DNA of 64,000 nucleotides from Actinomadura oligospora ATCC 43269 (GTDB lineage Bacteria > Actinomycetota > Actinomycetes > Streptosporangiales > Streptosporangiaceae). Both the position numbers and the translations under genes were made by a program. The DNA lies in NCBI RefSeq assembly GCF_000518265.1, contig NZ_JADG01000013.1, forward strand, positions 124,001 through 188,000, given 5' to 3'. Under the pieces are notes generated by a model. It ran no database searches. It saw only the letters and a program-made list of their open reading frames with translations, and was not told the DNA's origin. This document shows, in pieces, positions 16,726-25,145 of the stretch. Position 1 is the first letter of the stretch. The number at the start of each line of letters is the position of its first letter.

Positions 16726-17883
16726 GTGGACGGGTTGCGGGACGAGGCCGAGGCGCTGCTTCGGGGCTGGCATGCGTACGAGGTGTCGCGTGGGGCGCCG
16801 GAGATCATCGATTTCGACTGCGCGCCGTCCGGTGGTGAGGGCGAGCTGGTCGCGGATCGGCTCACGGCGCGGCGCGGGCTGGTCGAGCTGCGGGAACGGG
16901 CGTCCGGATGGACGGCCTCCCGGCTGGACGCCGATGTCGCCTACCTCGGCGCGTTGCTGGGGGAGCGGCTGCCGCTGCGGGAGTACGTCCGGGCGACGCA
17001 GGGGTGCGAGGCGCTCGGCTGGACGGACGAGTACGTCGCGCATCGGCGTGATCTCGCGCGCGAGGCGCTCGCCGGGATCGGCGTGACGTGGGGGCCGGAC
17101 GCGGCGCGTGAGCTGCGGTCCGTCGAGGGGCACGTCCCGAACGCGGACGCGCCGGACGCGATCAGGGCCGCGGCCGACGACTTCGAGGACGTCGTGCGCG
17201 AGCTCACCGGGAGCGACGCGCCGTTCGAGCTGACCATCGAGAACGCCGACGCGGACGCCTACTGGGCGTACTGGCTGGACGGCGCGGGGAGCCGCGTCCG
17301 ACTGCGGCTGAACCTGCGCAACATCACGTTCAGCGAGGTCGCGGCCAGGCAGTTCGCGCTGCACGAGGTGCTCGGGCACGGCCTGCAGAGCGCCAGCTGG
17401 TCGGCGCGGTGCGCGGCGGAGGACGTGCCGTGGGTGCGGCTCATGTCCGTGCACGCTCCGCACCAGGTCCTTCTGGAGGGGCTGGCCCAGGCGCTGCCGC
17501 TGTTCGTCGCGCCGGACGATCCGATGCTGCGGACGCGGGTCCGGTTCGATCATTACAACCAGCTCGTCCGGGCCGGGTTGCACCTGGCGCTGAACGATGG
17601 CGCGTCGATCGGGGAACTGGCCGCTCAGGCGCGGCGCGACCTGCCCTGGACGTCGGACGCGGCGATCTCCGACCTGCTGAGCGACCGGGGAGCGGATCCG
17701 CAGCTGCGGTCGTATCTGTGGGCGTATCCGGCGGGTGTCGACTGGTTCGTGAATCTCGCCGAGGCGGATGATCCGGAGTTGGCCCGGACGGTCCTCCGTG
17801 CCGCCTACCGGGATCCGCTCACGCCCGCCGACCTGGCCGTCCTCTGGCCTGGCGGGCCCGCGATCGGCGGCGGTGACCGGTGA
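16726..17883 (+). CDS. Putative HEXXGH metallopeptidase-like protein
   Basis: This 385-residue soluble protein is largely helical and acidic. The segment FALHEVLGHGLQ (His213 to His218) is a six-residue HEXXGH motif of the kind seen in dipeptidyl peptidase III (M49), not the usual HEXXH. A downstream Glu-rich helix with LLEGLAQALPLF (near residue 250) could supply the third zinc ligand. No overall match to M49 is evident, so a peptidase role is inference from the motif. The GTG start is supported by the promoter hexamer directly upstream. The next gene overlaps by 4 nt (GTGA), so the two are translationally coupled. Confidence 0.55.
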   Translation: MDGLRDEAEALLRGWHAYEVSRGAPEIIDFDCAPSGGEGELVADRLTARRGLVELRERASGWTASRLDADVAYLGALLGERLPLREYVRATQGCEALGWTDEYVAHRRDLAREALAGIGVTWGPDAARELRSVEGHVPNADAPDAIRAAADDFEDVVRELTGSDAPFELTIENADADAYWAYWLDGAGSRVRLRLNLRNITFSEVAARQFALHEVLGHGLQSASWSARCAAEDVPWVRLMSVHAPHQVLLEGLAQALPLFVAPDDPMLRTRVRFDHYNQLVRAGLHLALNDGASIGELAAQARRDLPWTSDAAISDLLSDRGADPQLRSYLWAYPAGVDWFVNLAEADDPELARTVLRAAYRDPLTPADLAVLWPGGPAIGGGDR

Positions 17884-18161
17884 ACCAGGTTCTGGCAGCG
17901 GCCTTCGCCGCGCTCGCGATCGGTGTTCTGGTCGTGCTGGGCACCGGACTCTGGACGTTCCGGAAAGGCGACCTGCTCGAGAGCCGCGTCGTCGGGATCG
18001 GCGTCGCCGTGGCGCTGTCCGGCTGCGCGCTGATGAGCCTGGACCAGCGGTGGGCGTTCTGGCTGACGCCGATCGCCCTCGTCGCGATGGTGGCGGTCGC
18101 CGTCCGCCGGACGGTCAGGCCGCGCCGGAAGGCTCAGCGGACGCCGCCTCACGAAGACTGA
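17880..18161 (+). CDS. Small membrane protein (93 residues)
   Basis: Three hydrophobic segments (about residues 3-25, 38-55 and 58-77) are followed by a basic Arg/Lys tail and an acidic end. No family is recognised. The start GTG overlaps the stop of the preceding HEXXGH gene, so it is probably cotranslated with it and may anchor or assist it. Its last 47 bp overlap the end of the convergent gene at 18115-18657. Confidence 0.65.
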   Translation: MNQVLAAAFAALAIGVLVVLGTGLWTFRKGDLLESRVVGIGVAVALSGCALMSLDQRWAFWLTPIALVAMVAVAVRRTVRPRRKAQRTPPHED

Positions 18162-18657
18162 GCGCGCTGACGTGCGGCGATCCGTCCCGGGCGTCGATCG
18201 CGTCCGCGAGGGCGAGGAACTGGACGGGTGGGATCCGCCGGTTGCGTGAGTCGAGCAGGCGCACCCGCAGGCCGCGCTGGCGCCCCCGCTCCCGGACGTC
18301 CATCGCGACCACGCCGGTCTGCGGGCCGGACGGATGCTCCTGCGCCTCGGCCCACTGCAGCAGGACGTCCGCCTCCGCGAGGTCGAATCGGCGCACCCGA
18401 AACGCCTGCTGGACGGCGAGCGTGCCGTCCTCCAGCCAGACCCGGTAGCGGAACATCCTGATGGCGACCGTGATCACCAGGACGGCCACCGCGGCGAACA
18501 TGACCAGCCCGATCGTCCATCCGGCAGGGCCGAAACCCCGCCCCAGCCCGGACGCCAGCCCGCCGAACGCCGGGAAAAGGACGGCGGCCAGTGCCACCGC
18601 CTGAATCTTCATGGATCTGGTGACGCCGATGTCGAGCCGGGTCGTCCCGTCCGCCAT
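18115..18657 (-). CDS. Membrane protein with PH-like C-terminal domain
   Basis: Two membrane helices (about residues 15-33 and 40-60) are followed by RYRVWLEDGTLAVQQAFRVRRFDLAEADV and further strands, a pattern like the bacterial PH-like domains of small inner-membrane proteins. Function is unknown. The 180-residue product starts at ATG 18657. It lies 8 nt downstream of the MarR gene's stop on the same strand, so the two may be cotranscribed. The 3' end overlaps the convergent gene by 47 bp. Confidence 0.6.
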   Translation of the reverse strand: MADGTTRLDIGVTRSMKIQAVALAAVLFPAFGGLASGLGRGFGPAGWTIGLVMFAAVAVLVITVAIRMFRYRVWLEDGTLAVQQAFRVRRFDLAEADVLLQWAEAQEHPSGPQTGVVAMDVRERGRQRGLRVRLLDSRNRRIPPVQFLALADAIDARDGSPHVSALSLREAASAEPSGAA

Positions 18658-18665
18658 GTGTCCGC

Positions 18666-19070
18666 CTAGGTGACGAGTGCGGCGGACGGTTCGTCCGCCG
18701 GGGTCAGGTGTTCGGCGAGGATCGCGCGGTGGGTGACGGAGGCCGCGGCGTGGCGGCTGCGGCCCTCGTCGGTGAGCGTGACGAAGACGCCGCGCCGGTC
18801 GGACTCGCACATCCCGCGGACGACCAGGCCGTTCTTCTCCAGCCGGGCGATCGTGCGGGAGAGGGCGCTCTGGCTGAGGTACATCTCCGCCGCGATCTCC
18901 TGGACGCGCCGCTGTTCGCAGCCGGCCTCCACGAGGCGTTCCAGGGTCTCGAACTCGCTCATGGTCAGGCCGTGGGCGTCGTGGAGCGCGCGGTCGAGCG
19001 CACAGGCGACCGTGTTGTAGCAGGTCACCAGGGAACGCCACTGGTCGACCAGGCCGGGGTGGGGTGCCAT
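18666..19070 (-). CDS. MarR family transcriptional regulator
   Basis: The product is 134 residues from MAPHPGLVDQW. The winged helix-turn-helix includes QEIAAEMYLSQSALSRTIARLEKNGLV and the wing RGVFVTLTDEGRS. MarR proteins repress divergent transporter genes and are released by small phenolic or drug ligands. The divergent MFS exporter and the perfect palindrome at 19111-19132 fit that scheme exactly. A longer start at 19106 would add 12 residues, but it would overlap the operator region. MAPH is the better choice. Confidence 0.88.
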   Translation of the reverse strand: MAPHPGLVDQWRSLVTCYNTVACALDRALHDAHGLTMSEFETLERLVEAGCEQRRVQEIAAEMYLSQSALSRTIARLEKNGLVVRGMCESDRRGVFVTLTDEGRSRHAAASVTHRAILAEHLTPADEPSAALVT

Positions 19071-19110
19071 GCGGCGCATCCTACCCGTCGCGCGCATCTG
19101 ATGCACGCGA

Positions 19111-19132
19111 ATTAATTTCGTTGGAAATTAAT
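19111..19132. promoter_or_regulatory. MarR-type operator
   Basis: ATTAATTTC (19111-19119) and GAAATTAAT (19124-19132) form a perfect 9-bp inverted repeat with a 4-nt spacer. It is strikingly AT-rich in this genome and ends 2 nt before the -35 of the MFS promoter, where a bound dimer would block RNA polymerase. Confidence 0.75.
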
Positions 19133-19134
19133 GC

Positions 19135-19164
19135 TTGGACATTGAATGCGCGTGCATGTATCGT
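19135..19164 (+). promoter_or_regulatory. Promoter of the MFS gene
   Basis: TTGGAC (19135-19140) and TATCGT (19159-19164) are 18 bp apart. The -10 ends 8 nt before the GTG start, so the mRNA should be nearly or fully leaderless. Confidence 0.6.
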
Positions 19165-19172
19165 CCTCCGGC

Positions 19173-20642
19173 GTGACCATCACCGAAACCTCCTCTTCGT
19201 CCGCGACCGGAGCGCCGGCGTCCCCGGACACCCCGGCCGAGCAGAGCTGGACCCCCAGGCTGTGGGGGGTGCTCGCGGTGCTGTGCGCCGTGCTGTTCCT
19301 CGACGGGCTGGACGTGTCGATGGTGGGCGTGGCGCTGCCGTCCATCGGCACCGAGCTCGGGCTCTCCACGACCTCGCTCCAGTGGATCGTCAACGGCTAC
19401 GTCCTCGGCTACGGCGGGCTCCTGCTGCTCGGCGGCCGCACGGCCGACCTGCTGGGACGCCGCCGCGTGTTCCTCATCGCCCTCGGCGTGTTCGCCGTCG
19501 CGTCCCTGATCGGCGGCCTGGTGAACGACGGGACGCTGCTGATCGCGACCCGCTTCGTCAAGGGACTGGCCGCCGCGTTCACCGCCCCGACCGCCCTGTC
19601 CATCCTGACCACCACCTTCCACGAGGGCCCCGCCCGCAACCGGGCGCTCTCGGTCTTCTCGGTGTTCGGCGCGAGCGGCTACTCGTCCGGCCTGATCCTG
19701 GGCGGGCTGCTCACCAGCGTCGGCTGGCGCTGGACGTTCCTGACCCCCGTCCCGCTGGCACTCGTCGCCCTGGCCGTGGGCGTCGCGCTCATCCCGCGGG
19801 ACAAGCCCGCCGCCGAGGGCGGCCACGACCTGGTCGGCGCGGTCACCCTGACCACCGGGATGCTGCTGGCCGTCTACACCGTCGTCACCGCGCCCGAACG
19901 CGGCTGGCTGGACCCGCTGACCGTCGGCTCGATCGTCGTCGCGGCCGCGCTCCTGGTCGGCTTCGTGATCACCGAGCAGCGCGTCGCGCACCCGCTGATC
20001 CGGCTCGGCATCCTGCGCGTCGGCACGATCGTCCGCGCGAACGTCAGCGTCATCGCCCTGTTCGGGTCCTACATGAGCTTCCAGTTCATGATGACCCTGT
20101 ACCTGCAGGACGTCCTGCACTGGTCGCCGCTGAAGATGGCGCTCGCCCTGCTGCCCGCCGGCCTCATCGTCGCGTTCGGCTCGCCGTTCGTCGGCCGCAT
20201 GATCGACCGCTGGGGCACCTCACGCCTGATCATCAGCTCGATGGTCTCGCTCGCCCTCGGCTACGTCTGGTTCCTCGCCACCGCCGGGAACACGCCGCAC
20301 TACGCGTTCACCATCCTCCCGACGATGATCCTGCTCGGCGGCGGCTTCGCCTTCGGCTTCTCCTCGATCATGGCCCAGGCCACCGACGGCATCGACGACT
20401 CCGAACAGGGCCTCGCCTCCGGCCTCGTCCAGACCTCCGGCCAGGTGGGCGCCGCCCTCGTCCTCGCCGGCGTCACCGCCCTGGTCGCGAGCGACTCCCA
20501 CCCCGCCGCGGGCTTCGCCCCCTTCCACCCGGGCCTCAACCTGGTCACCGGCGTCGCCCTCGTCGGCCTCGCCTTCAACCTCATCCCCCTCCTCAACCTC
20601 ACCCGCTCCCGAGCCACCACCCCTACCCCCACCAAGCCCTAA
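19173..20642 (+). CDS. MFS drug exporter, DHA2 (14-helix) type
   Basis: The 489-residue product has about 14 membrane helices. Motifs include LDGLDVSMVGVALPSIG in helix 1, LGGRTADLLGRRR (motif A) between helices 2 and 3, and the antiporter motif C region SGYSSGLILGGLL. This is the proton-driven multidrug family of EmrB/QacA. A cytoplasmic Ser/Thr/Pro-rich N terminus precedes helix 1. GTG 19173 follows the promoter directly. A start at 19146 would lie upstream of the -10. The gene is probably controlled by the divergent MarR protein. Substrate unknown. Confidence 0.9.
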   Translation: MTITETSSSSATGAPASPDTPAEQSWTPRLWGVLAVLCAVLFLDGLDVSMVGVALPSIGTELGLSTTSLQWIVNGYVLGYGGLLLLGGRTADLLGRRRVFLIALGVFAVASLIGGLVNDGTLLIATRFVKGLAAAFTAPTALSILTTTFHEGPARNRALSVFSVFGASGYSSGLILGGLLTSVGWRWTFLTPVPLALVALAVGVALIPRDKPAAEGGHDLVGAVTLTTGMLLAVYTVVTAPERGWLDPLTVGSIVVAAALLVGFVITEQRVAHPLIRLGILRVGTIVRANVSVIALFGSYMSFQFMMTLYLQDVLHWSPLKMALALLPAGLIVAFGSPFVGRMIDRWGTSRLIISSMVSLALGYVWFLATAGNTPHYAFTILPTMILLGGGFAFGFSSIMAQATDGIDDSEQGLASGLVQTSGQVGAALVLAGVTALVASDSHPAAGFAPFHPGLNLVTGVALVGLAFNLIPLLNLTRSRATTPTPTKP

Positions 20643-20702
20643 CCGCCCACCCCACCCCTCCCAAACCCGCCCACAACGCCACCCCGAACAAAGCCCCACC
20701 CA

Positions 20703-20737
20703 CCTCAGCCCGTGCGCGCCCAGCGCACGGGCTGAGG
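20703..20737 (+). terminator. Terminator after the MFS gene
   Basis: A perfect 15-bp stem (20703-20717 with 20723-20737) and a 5-nt loop lie 60 nt after the stop codon. Confidence 0.8.
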
Positions 20738-20762
20738 CCTCAACCACGCGCACGCGCTCACG

Positions 20763-20884
20763 CATGCCGCCCGTCCACGTGCTCAAGAGGCCGCGTGGAC
20801 TGTGGCGCTCAAGCGCACACGTCACACATGCCGCCCGTCCGCGCGCTCTCAAGAGGCCGTGTGGGCTGTTGGCGCTCAAGCGCG
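20763..20884. repeat. Two copies of a ~65-bp imperfect repeat
   Basis: Both copies begin ATGCCGCCCGTCC, contain CTCAAGAGGCCG and end in GGCGCTCAAGCGC. A partial third copy of the first part recurs near 21048. The open frames here do not show the local coding bias. Confidence 0.5.
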
Positions 20885-21372
20885 TAGCCCGTTCACCCTG
20901 CCGCTCCGGCTGTCCGTGCGTTGGCCCTGATGCGCTCTTATGGGCTTGGCGACAATCCGAGTCGCCAGCCTTGTGCCTCCCTCCTCAGCTCGTGAGCTCA
21001 AGGACGCCGCGGGGGCTGAGCGGCGCTTGCGTGCGAGGACGGGGCTTACGCATGCCGCCCGGGGCGGTCTGCATCGACTCTGGCCGGACCTTCCGGGCCC
21101 AGGGACGGGAGGACGCACCGACGGCCCGCAGCCCTTTTCGCACGTACCACCCAAGGCTGCGCGGGCAGAGGCGCTCCACCTGCAGTGACTCCCGATGCAG
21201 TGCGGTCGACCTGTGCCGACGCCGCCCGCGCCGCCACTGCACACCCGCGACGCTGGCGGCCCTCGGGGCGGGCCGTAGTCGGCTCGCATGGGTGGCCTAC
21301 CTCGCTCGCTCCCTGCAGGAGCTGCGGGGAGCGAGCGAGGGCACGCGCGGACCGGTACGGGTGTGCTCTCGT
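20885..21372. other. Gene-free stretch
   Basis: Open frames cross this region on both strands, but none has normal codon bias, a ribosome binding site or a family pattern. A short direct repeat of the upstream element near 21048 is all I can point to. Confidence 0.4.
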
Positions 21373-21428
21373 GGTGCCGGGTGCCGGGTGCCGGGTGCCG
21401 GGTGCCGGGTGCCGGGTGCCGGGTGCCG
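21373..21428. repeat. Eight perfect copies of a 7-bp unit
   Basis: GGTGCCG is repeated eight times without a change and then decays into CATGCCG. As the unit is not a multiple of three, this is not a coding repeat. Copy number is likely to vary between strains. Confidence 0.85.
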
Positions 21429-21527
21429 CATGCCGAGTGACATTGGGTGGTGCCGGGGCTGGGGGTTTGCGGGGCATCGGGCGCGGCCCCGCGTTGCACC
21501 AGTTCGGCCTGTGTTCGGGCGGTTGGG

Positions 21528-24203
21528 TTACTGCGGGCGCTTCCAGAAGGGGGTGCGGGGGGTTGGGGTGTTGGACGTGAGGTCCTCCAGGGTGCTCAGG
21601 GCCTGTTGCCAGACTTCGGTGGTTCGGGACGGGGCGACTTCCTTGGCCGGTTCACGGAGGTCGCGAATCTTCTGTGCGATGTCGTCCAGGGACGTGCGGA
21701 CGGGTGGGGTCAGGACCAGGCCGCTGGACAGCAGCCAGGTCAGGAAGGGCAGGAGCCGGGTGTCGAGGTGGGACGGACGGTCGGCCTCGGGGACCGTGCG
21801 CATCCGGTCGAGCTCGACCTTCAGATGACCGGCGACCTCGGCGGACGTTGTGCCGGGGGTGTGTTCGGCGGGGTCCGACCCGCGCCGCTGACGTGAGCGC
21901 GACCGGCGCTTCATGGGTTGCCCGTCCTCGGACGCGGGCTGTGCTGAACCGGGGGCCGAGCCGGGCCCACTCGTTGTCTGGCCAGGGTGGGGAGGGGGCG
22001 GGGGGACTGGGGGGAACGGCGGACGCGGCGCGGATTCGGCCTTCAGGAAGTCGGGCACGTCGACCTCGTCACTGTCCGAGGGGCTGGCTCCTTGTGCCGT
22101 CCCCCCGATCAGGCGGCCGCCTCCCGCTCTGGGGCGGCCGCTGCGGCTGCTGCCCCTGAGAGGGGAGGCGGGCATGCCGCGTGGGGCGGCCGGCGCCGGC
22201 GGAGGGCCGCTGGGATCGGGCAGGGCGGCGGACGCGGGGATGGCGCCGTAGCCTCCGGGGGCGGGAGCAGACGTGACGACGAAGGTCTCGGGGGGCTCGA
22301 GGCGCGGGGAGTCGGCCCAACCATCGGGGAGTTCGACGGGCTGCGTCACCTGGTGCGGGGTCTGGCCTTCGGCGACGACGCGGCTGTCGACCGCGACGAA
22401 CGCGGTGAAGCGGCACAGTACGCCGAACCGGAGGGATGTCTCGAGGATGCGGTCTTCCAGCGCGGTCGAGCCGGTCACTGCGTAGCGGTCTTCCAGGTCG
22501 CGCAGGTGCGCGCGCGCCCACAGGGCCGATGCCATCGGGGCATCGGACTTCACGCCGGACGCGTGGTGTTCACGTGGCGAGCCATCCGGGGACTTGCCAT
22601 GCAGGACGACGGATCCGGTGGGGGCGCCCCGGAAGCGTCCAGTCACGACCAAGGGGACGCCGGGGAAGATCGCGCCCAACCGGTGCGGGGCGATCGTGTC
22701 GCTGAGTAGGTCGAGGCCGTCCGGCCGCAGCGACAGGTCGGTCATCAGGGGTGCGCCCACCTGTTGGTGGACGCGCTCCATCGCCTCGTCCAGCCGGTCT
22801 TCGGACTCGACCAGTTCGCATCGGCCGCCACCGGCGGACGCGAGCCGGTTGAGGAAGCCGGCGTTCACGGCGCGGTCGATGCCGACGGTGTGCACCCGCA
22901 CGCCGCGGAGGCCGCGCTGGAGCCGGTTGAGGATCTGGTCCTCGTTGCCGATCTGGCCGTCCGTCACCAGCACCAGGACGCGGTCGCGCTCGGAACCCGA
23001 CTGCGACAGCAGCTGGCACGCCTGCTCGAGCGGGGCGAGCATCTCGGTGCCGCCGCGGGCGTTCAGCACCGCCAGGTGCTCCACGGCGCGGAAGCGGTTG
23101 CGGTCGGTGCCGGGGGAGAGGCCAGGGCCGAGGTCGGGTGGGGACTCCACGACGTTGTCGAACGACAGCACCGCGAAGTTGTCGGCGGGCGTGAACGTGT
23201 CGACGATGCGGGCCGCGGCGCGGCGGGCGGCGACCATCTTCCAGCCCTGCATGCTGTACGAGCGGTCGAGTACCAGCACCACGTCGCGCGGGCGCGTGTG
23301 GCCGTCCTCGGCGGGCGGCAGCACGGTCAGGCTGAAGGTGCCCTCGTCGCCCTCCACGTCCGGCGTCAGTGTCAGCGACGCGGTGCCCGTGGCGGGCGTG
23401 TCGAACACCAGGCGCAGGATGAAGTCGCGGTTCAGCCGTTCGCCGGGGTGCAGACGTACGACGGTCTGCCCTTCGGCGGCGTCTTCAGCGACGACGTGCA
23501 GTGCTGAGCGGATCTCGCTGAGGGGCAGGGTGCCCGGGTCGATGTCGACCGCGAGGGAGAGCGCGACCGGGTTCGGGAAGCCGGGCAGCAGGACGGGCGG
23601 GGTGATGCGGGACGCGTCGGGCACGGCGTCGGTGTCAGGGGTGACGCCCGTCCCGGCGGCCTCGTCGTCGAGGGGCGTGCCGGGGATGTAGCGCGGCGCG
23701 ACCACCAGCGGGAAGCGGAAGGTCGCCTCTCCGCCCGAGCCGCCGGAGACGGTCTCGAAGGGGAGCGGCTGGGTGAGGACGATCCTGACCGTCACGCGTT
23801 CGCCGGGGAGGATGTTGCCGACGCGCATCGTGAACACGTCGGGACGGTCTTCTTCGGCGATGGCCGCGCGGCGGCCCGAGGCGATGGCGGCGTCGTACTC
23901 CTGCCGGGCCTGGCCACGCTCCTTGAGGACGCCGTCGACCACGCGGTCGGCCGCCTCCATGCGCAGCGAGGTGACCGCGGCCCGGTCGGGCAGCGGGAAG
24001 ACGTACGTCGCTTCCAGCGGAACGTCGAAGGGGTTACGGAACCCCTGTTCCACGGTGACCGATGCGGCGAGGCCGCGCACGGTCGCGTGGACGTCGACCG
24101 AGTCGAGCGGCAGGTTGCCCTTGTCGGTGCGGAGCGCGCCCAGCCCCCCGTCCGGGGACGGAGGGGCGGCGGGTTCGGGGAGCTGGGTGATGCGCACGGT
24201 CAC
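21528..24203 (-). CDS. VIT and VWA domain protein
   Basis: The 891-residue product opens with a vault/inter-alpha-trypsin (VIT) domain at about 15-160. A von Willebrand A domain follows at about 305-480, with an intact metal site D313-x-S-x-S (DRSYSM) and LVTDGQIGNE. The region after 640 is Pro/Gly/Ser-rich with basic patches, and the last 100 residues return to a helical domain. There is no signal peptide or membrane segment, so it is probably cytoplasmic. VWA proteins bind partners through the metal site; no enzyme motif is seen. The GTG start overlaps the stop of the MerR gene by 4 nt, so the two are coupled. A partner is likely but not identifiable. Confidence 0.88.
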   Translation of the reverse strand: MTVRITQLPEPAAPPSPDGGLGALRTDKGNLPLDSVDVHATVRGLAASVTVEQGFRNPFDVPLEATYVFPLPDRAAVTSLRMEAADRVVDGVLKERGQARQEYDAAIASGRRAAIAEEDRPDVFTMRVGNILPGERVTVRIVLTQPLPFETVSGGSGGEATFRFPLVVAPRYIPGTPLDDEAAGTGVTPDTDAVPDASRITPPVLLPGFPNPVALSLAVDIDPGTLPLSEIRSALHVVAEDAAEGQTVVRLHPGERLNRDFILRLVFDTPATGTASLTLTPDVEGDEGTFSLTVLPPAEDGHTRPRDVVLVLDRSYSMQGWKMVAARRAAARIVDTFTPADNFAVLSFDNVVESPPDLGPGLSPGTDRNRFRAVEHLAVLNARGGTEMLAPLEQACQLLSQSGSERDRVLVLVTDGQIGNEDQILNRLQRGLRGVRVHTVGIDRAVNAGFLNRLASAGGGRCELVESEDRLDEAMERVHQQVGAPLMTDLSLRPDGLDLLSDTIAPHRLGAIFPGVPLVVTGRFRGAPTGSVVLHGKSPDGSPREHHASGVKSDAPMASALWARAHLRDLEDRYAVTGSTALEDRILETSLRFGVLCRFTAFVAVDSRVVAEGQTPHQVTQPVELPDGWADSPRLEPPETFVVTSAPAPGGYGAIPASAALPDPSGPPPAPAAPRGMPASPLRGSSRSGRPRAGGGRLIGGTAQGASPSDSDEVDVPDFLKAESAPRPPFPPVPPPPPHPGQTTSGPGSAPGSAQPASEDGQPMKRRSRSRQRRGSDPAEHTPGTTSAEVAGHLKVELDRMRTVPEADRPSHLDTRLLPFLTWLLSSGLVLTPPVRTSLDDIAQKIRDLREPAKEVAPSRTTEVWQQALSTLEDLTSNTPTPRTPFWKRPQ

Positions 24204-24925
24204 TGGTGCCTCCCGGGAGAGTGCCGTTGGGGGGAGTCGTCGCGGCCGGCCGGTCCGAGCAGGCCGCGACGCCGGAGGGTGTCGAGCAGTGGTGCGGCCG
24301 ATTCCGCGATGGCGGCGAGGTCGTCCTCGTCCAGGTGTCGCGTCTCGACCATGACGGTGACGCCGGGCGCGATCCGCACTCCCTGTACGAGGACGGGTTC
24401 GTCGGCCGGAGGTGTGTCCAGTGCCGGTTCGCGGTGGAACCGGACACTGGGCTGCACGGTCCAGAAGGAGTCACGCGGTCGGGCGATGTCGATTTCGACA
24501 GTGTCGTCGGAAAGACCGGCGTCAGTGCCGGTGTGGCCGTCGGTGCGGTTCCCCGCGCCACCGCCCGCTGCGGCCGGCCCGTGCTCCGCTTGGGAGGTGG
24601 TGCCGGGTTCGATGTCGGGAGCCGCGATGCCGCGAAGCAGGGCGTCGGGCGCCCCGGCCAGCTCGACCTGGATCTCGGCGATCGAGCGGCCGAGGGCCTG
24701 GCGCCGCTTGACGGCGAGGAGCTGGAGCAGGTGCCGGGGGCCGTACAGGGCGGTGCGGCCCCGGCGGCCGAGCGGCGGGTCGAGCAGGCCGATGCTGGTG
24801 TACCAGCGGATCAACCGCTCGTTGGGAAGATCGCGGACGCGTCCGTTGACCCGCGGGACGCCGTCGGCGGCCAGGGCGGCCGCCGCGTGCTCCGCCAGTT
24901 CGGTGATGGTCCAGGTCTCGTCCAC
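24200..24925 (-). CDS. MerR-like transcriptional regulator
   Basis: The N-terminal 90 residues are a MerR-type winged helix (WTITELAEHAAAAL, then RLIRWYTSIGLLDPPLGRRGRTALYGPRH in two pieces, then a helix with RQALGRSIAEIQ). The remaining 150 residues are an acidic linker and a small domain ending in Asp/Glu-rich helices. They do not match a known ligand-binding type. The double palindrome at 24936-24960 lies 10 nt before the ATG, so autoregulation is likely. The gene is first in an operon with the VIT/VWA gene and divergent from the sigma-like gene at 25146. Confidence 0.8.
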   Translation of the reverse strand: MDETWTITELAEHAAAALAADGVPRVNGRVRDLPNERLIRWYTSIGLLDPPLGRRGRTALYGPRHLLQLLAVKRRQALGRSIAEIQVELAGAPDALLRGIAAPDIEPGTTSQAEHGPAAAGGGAGNRTDGHTGTDAGLSDDTVEIDIARPRDSFWTVQPSVRFHREPALDTPPADEPVLVQGVRIAPGVTVMVETRHLDEDDLAAIAESAAPLLDTLRRRGLLGPAGRDDSPQRHSPGRHQ

Positions 24926-24935
24926 CCTCTGATGA

Positions 24936-24960
24936 TGACACTGTCATCATGACAGTGTCA
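24936..24960. promoter_or_regulatory. Double palindromic operator of the MerR gene
   Basis: TGACACTGTCA (24936-24946) and TGACAGTGTCA (24950-24960) are perfect complements of each other, 3 bp apart, and each is itself a TGACA/TGTCA palindrome. The centres are 14 bp apart. The position just before the MerR start, and within the divergent region, suits autoregulation and possibly control of the sigma-like gene. Confidence 0.75.
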
Positions 24961-25132
24961 AATCCGCCACCCTGAGAGTGTGGATTCCGATCTTGGGTGC
25001 TCCTTCTGTCGGCGAACATCGACAAAGAGTCCATAGTGGGCAAATCGCAAATCGGCGAACAATTACATCCGATGATGATTGCTGAACGTGTCTGAACTCG
25101 CGAATTTGACGCTAATGGCCCGGTGGAGCCTT

Positions 25133-25138
25133 TAGCTT
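25133..25138 (+). promoter_or_regulatory. -10 element TAGCTT before the sigma-fusion gene
   Basis: TAGCTT ends 7 nt before the ATG at 25146. No ribosome binding site is seen. Confidence 0.5.
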
Positions 25139-25145
25139 TCTCTCT

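Noticed and set aside
16192..17583. 463-codon leftward frame
   Set aside because: Only the last 85-150 codons look real. The rest is antisense to the HEXXGH gene, so I kept the short version.
21373..21435. Possible CRISPR array
   Set aside because: The unit is 7 bp without spacers and there are no cas genes; it is a plain tandem repeat.
20764..21828. 354-codon rightward frame in the repeat region
   Set aside because: Arg/Cys/Gly-rich with no normal codon bias; it runs through 7-mers and into antisense of the VWA gene.
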